Assembly: GCA_003762715.1 (NCBI GenBank)
Contig: RIBJ01000062.1
Location: forward strand, 1-50,421
DNA length: 50,421 nt
Direction: 5' to 3'
From: Muribaculaceae bacterium Isolate-104 (HZI)
GTDB lineage: Bacteria; Bacteroidota; Bacteroidia; Bacteroidales; Muribaculaceae
Positions 50,335 to 50,421 of the stretch are shown piece after piece. Every line of letters starts with the position of its first letter. Position 1 is the stretch's first letter. The position numbers and the translations under genes are program-made. The notes beneath the pieces are model-generated. The model made no database searches. It was not told the origin of the DNA and saw only the letters and a list, made by a program, of their open reading frames with translations.

Positions 50335-50421
50335 TTAACAATTAAACAAATTTGGTTCACTTGAATCATCAAGCTCATTGATAATATTGTTGTTAGGTTT
50401 GTCAAAGAGTTCCCCAAGCGG
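50335..50421 (-). CDS. partial CDS, transposase C-terminus (IS4-like) at the window edge
   Basis: Only 28 C-terminal residues lie inside the window (GELFDKPNNNIINELDDSSEP, ending NLFNC). The LFDK...NLF ending resembles the tail of IS4-type transposases of Bacteroidetes, and an inverted-repeat candidate lies just downstream at 50302-50321. The call is weak because so little is visible. Confidence 0.35.
   Translation of the reverse strand, partial: PLGELFDKPNNNIINELDDSSEPNLFNC

Overview
The window looks like a chromosomal accessory region of a Bacteroidales bacterium, probably Muribaculaceae or a close relative. The reasons are the many Bacteroidetes-type -7 boxes (TAnnTTTG, seen as TAACTTTG, TAATTTTG or TACCTTTG close to start codons), Bacteroidetes-style lipoproteins, a TraQ/DUF3872 conjugative-transposon remnant, and families typical of this order (DUF6717-like, LytTR, caspase and CHAT genes). 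No rRNA, tRNA or CRISPR array was recognised. All family calls come from reading motifs; no database search was possible.

Region by region. 1-2.9 kb: minus-strand genes, including truncated MATE and GNAT remnants, a radical SAM protein and an NTF2-like protein. 2.9-5.6 kb: plus-strand operon with an HxlR regulator, a META lipoprotein, a DUF2185-like protein, small membrane proteins and a frameshifted acetyltransferase. 5.6-12.0 kb: the highlight. A WYL regulator is followed by a retron: a structured ncRNA with 15-nt a1/a2 complementarity, two msr hairpins and a long msd hairpin, and a reverse transcriptase with the NAxxH, YADD and VTG hallmarks. The RT is translationally coupled to an alpha/beta hydrolase, a RavA-type MoxR ATPase, a ViaA-type VWA protein and a 72-aa winged-helix-like protein. 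The WYL gene and the retron carry the same 15-bp TGAAA-N5-TTTCA palindrome, each ending exactly 19 nt before the end of the -7 box. This suggests that the WYL protein represses both itself and a five-gene retron/RavA-ViaA system, which I believe is undescribed.

12.1-20 kb: a 157-bp MITE-like element with 16-bp inverted ends and TTAA on both sides, then the bacterial alpha-2-macroglobulin/PbpC pair. 20.1-21.4 kb: a LytTR regulator coupled to a membrane-anchored NAGPA-like protein. 21.5-31.8 kb: a dense minus-strand cluster containing a toroid protein, HAD (Swiss-army-knife RNA-repair type), two radical SAM proteins, a macro-like (A1S_2505-type) protein, a SanA-NAGPA fusion, lipoproteins and a Sel1 protein. 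31.9-36.1 kb: small accessory genes, one interrupted by an in-frame TAG.

36.2-48.8 kb: an ECF sigma/anti-sigma pair embedded among predicted periplasmic or lipoprotein enzymes and scaffolds: a caspase-like protease, a TPR-CHAT protease, a coiled-coil lipoprotein, a TonB-C/TPR protein and a trypsin-like/TPR lipoprotein. Two of these genes have about 300-nt structured leaders with a shared motif. This may be an envelope-stress proteolysis system. 48.9-50.4 kb: a decayed integrative conjugative element, with a lysozyme pseudogene and a chimera of an integrase N-terminus fused to a TraQ C-terminus, then the end of an IS transposase at the window edge. Several genes are broken by frameshifts or stops, which indicates either ongoing decay or residual sequencing errors.
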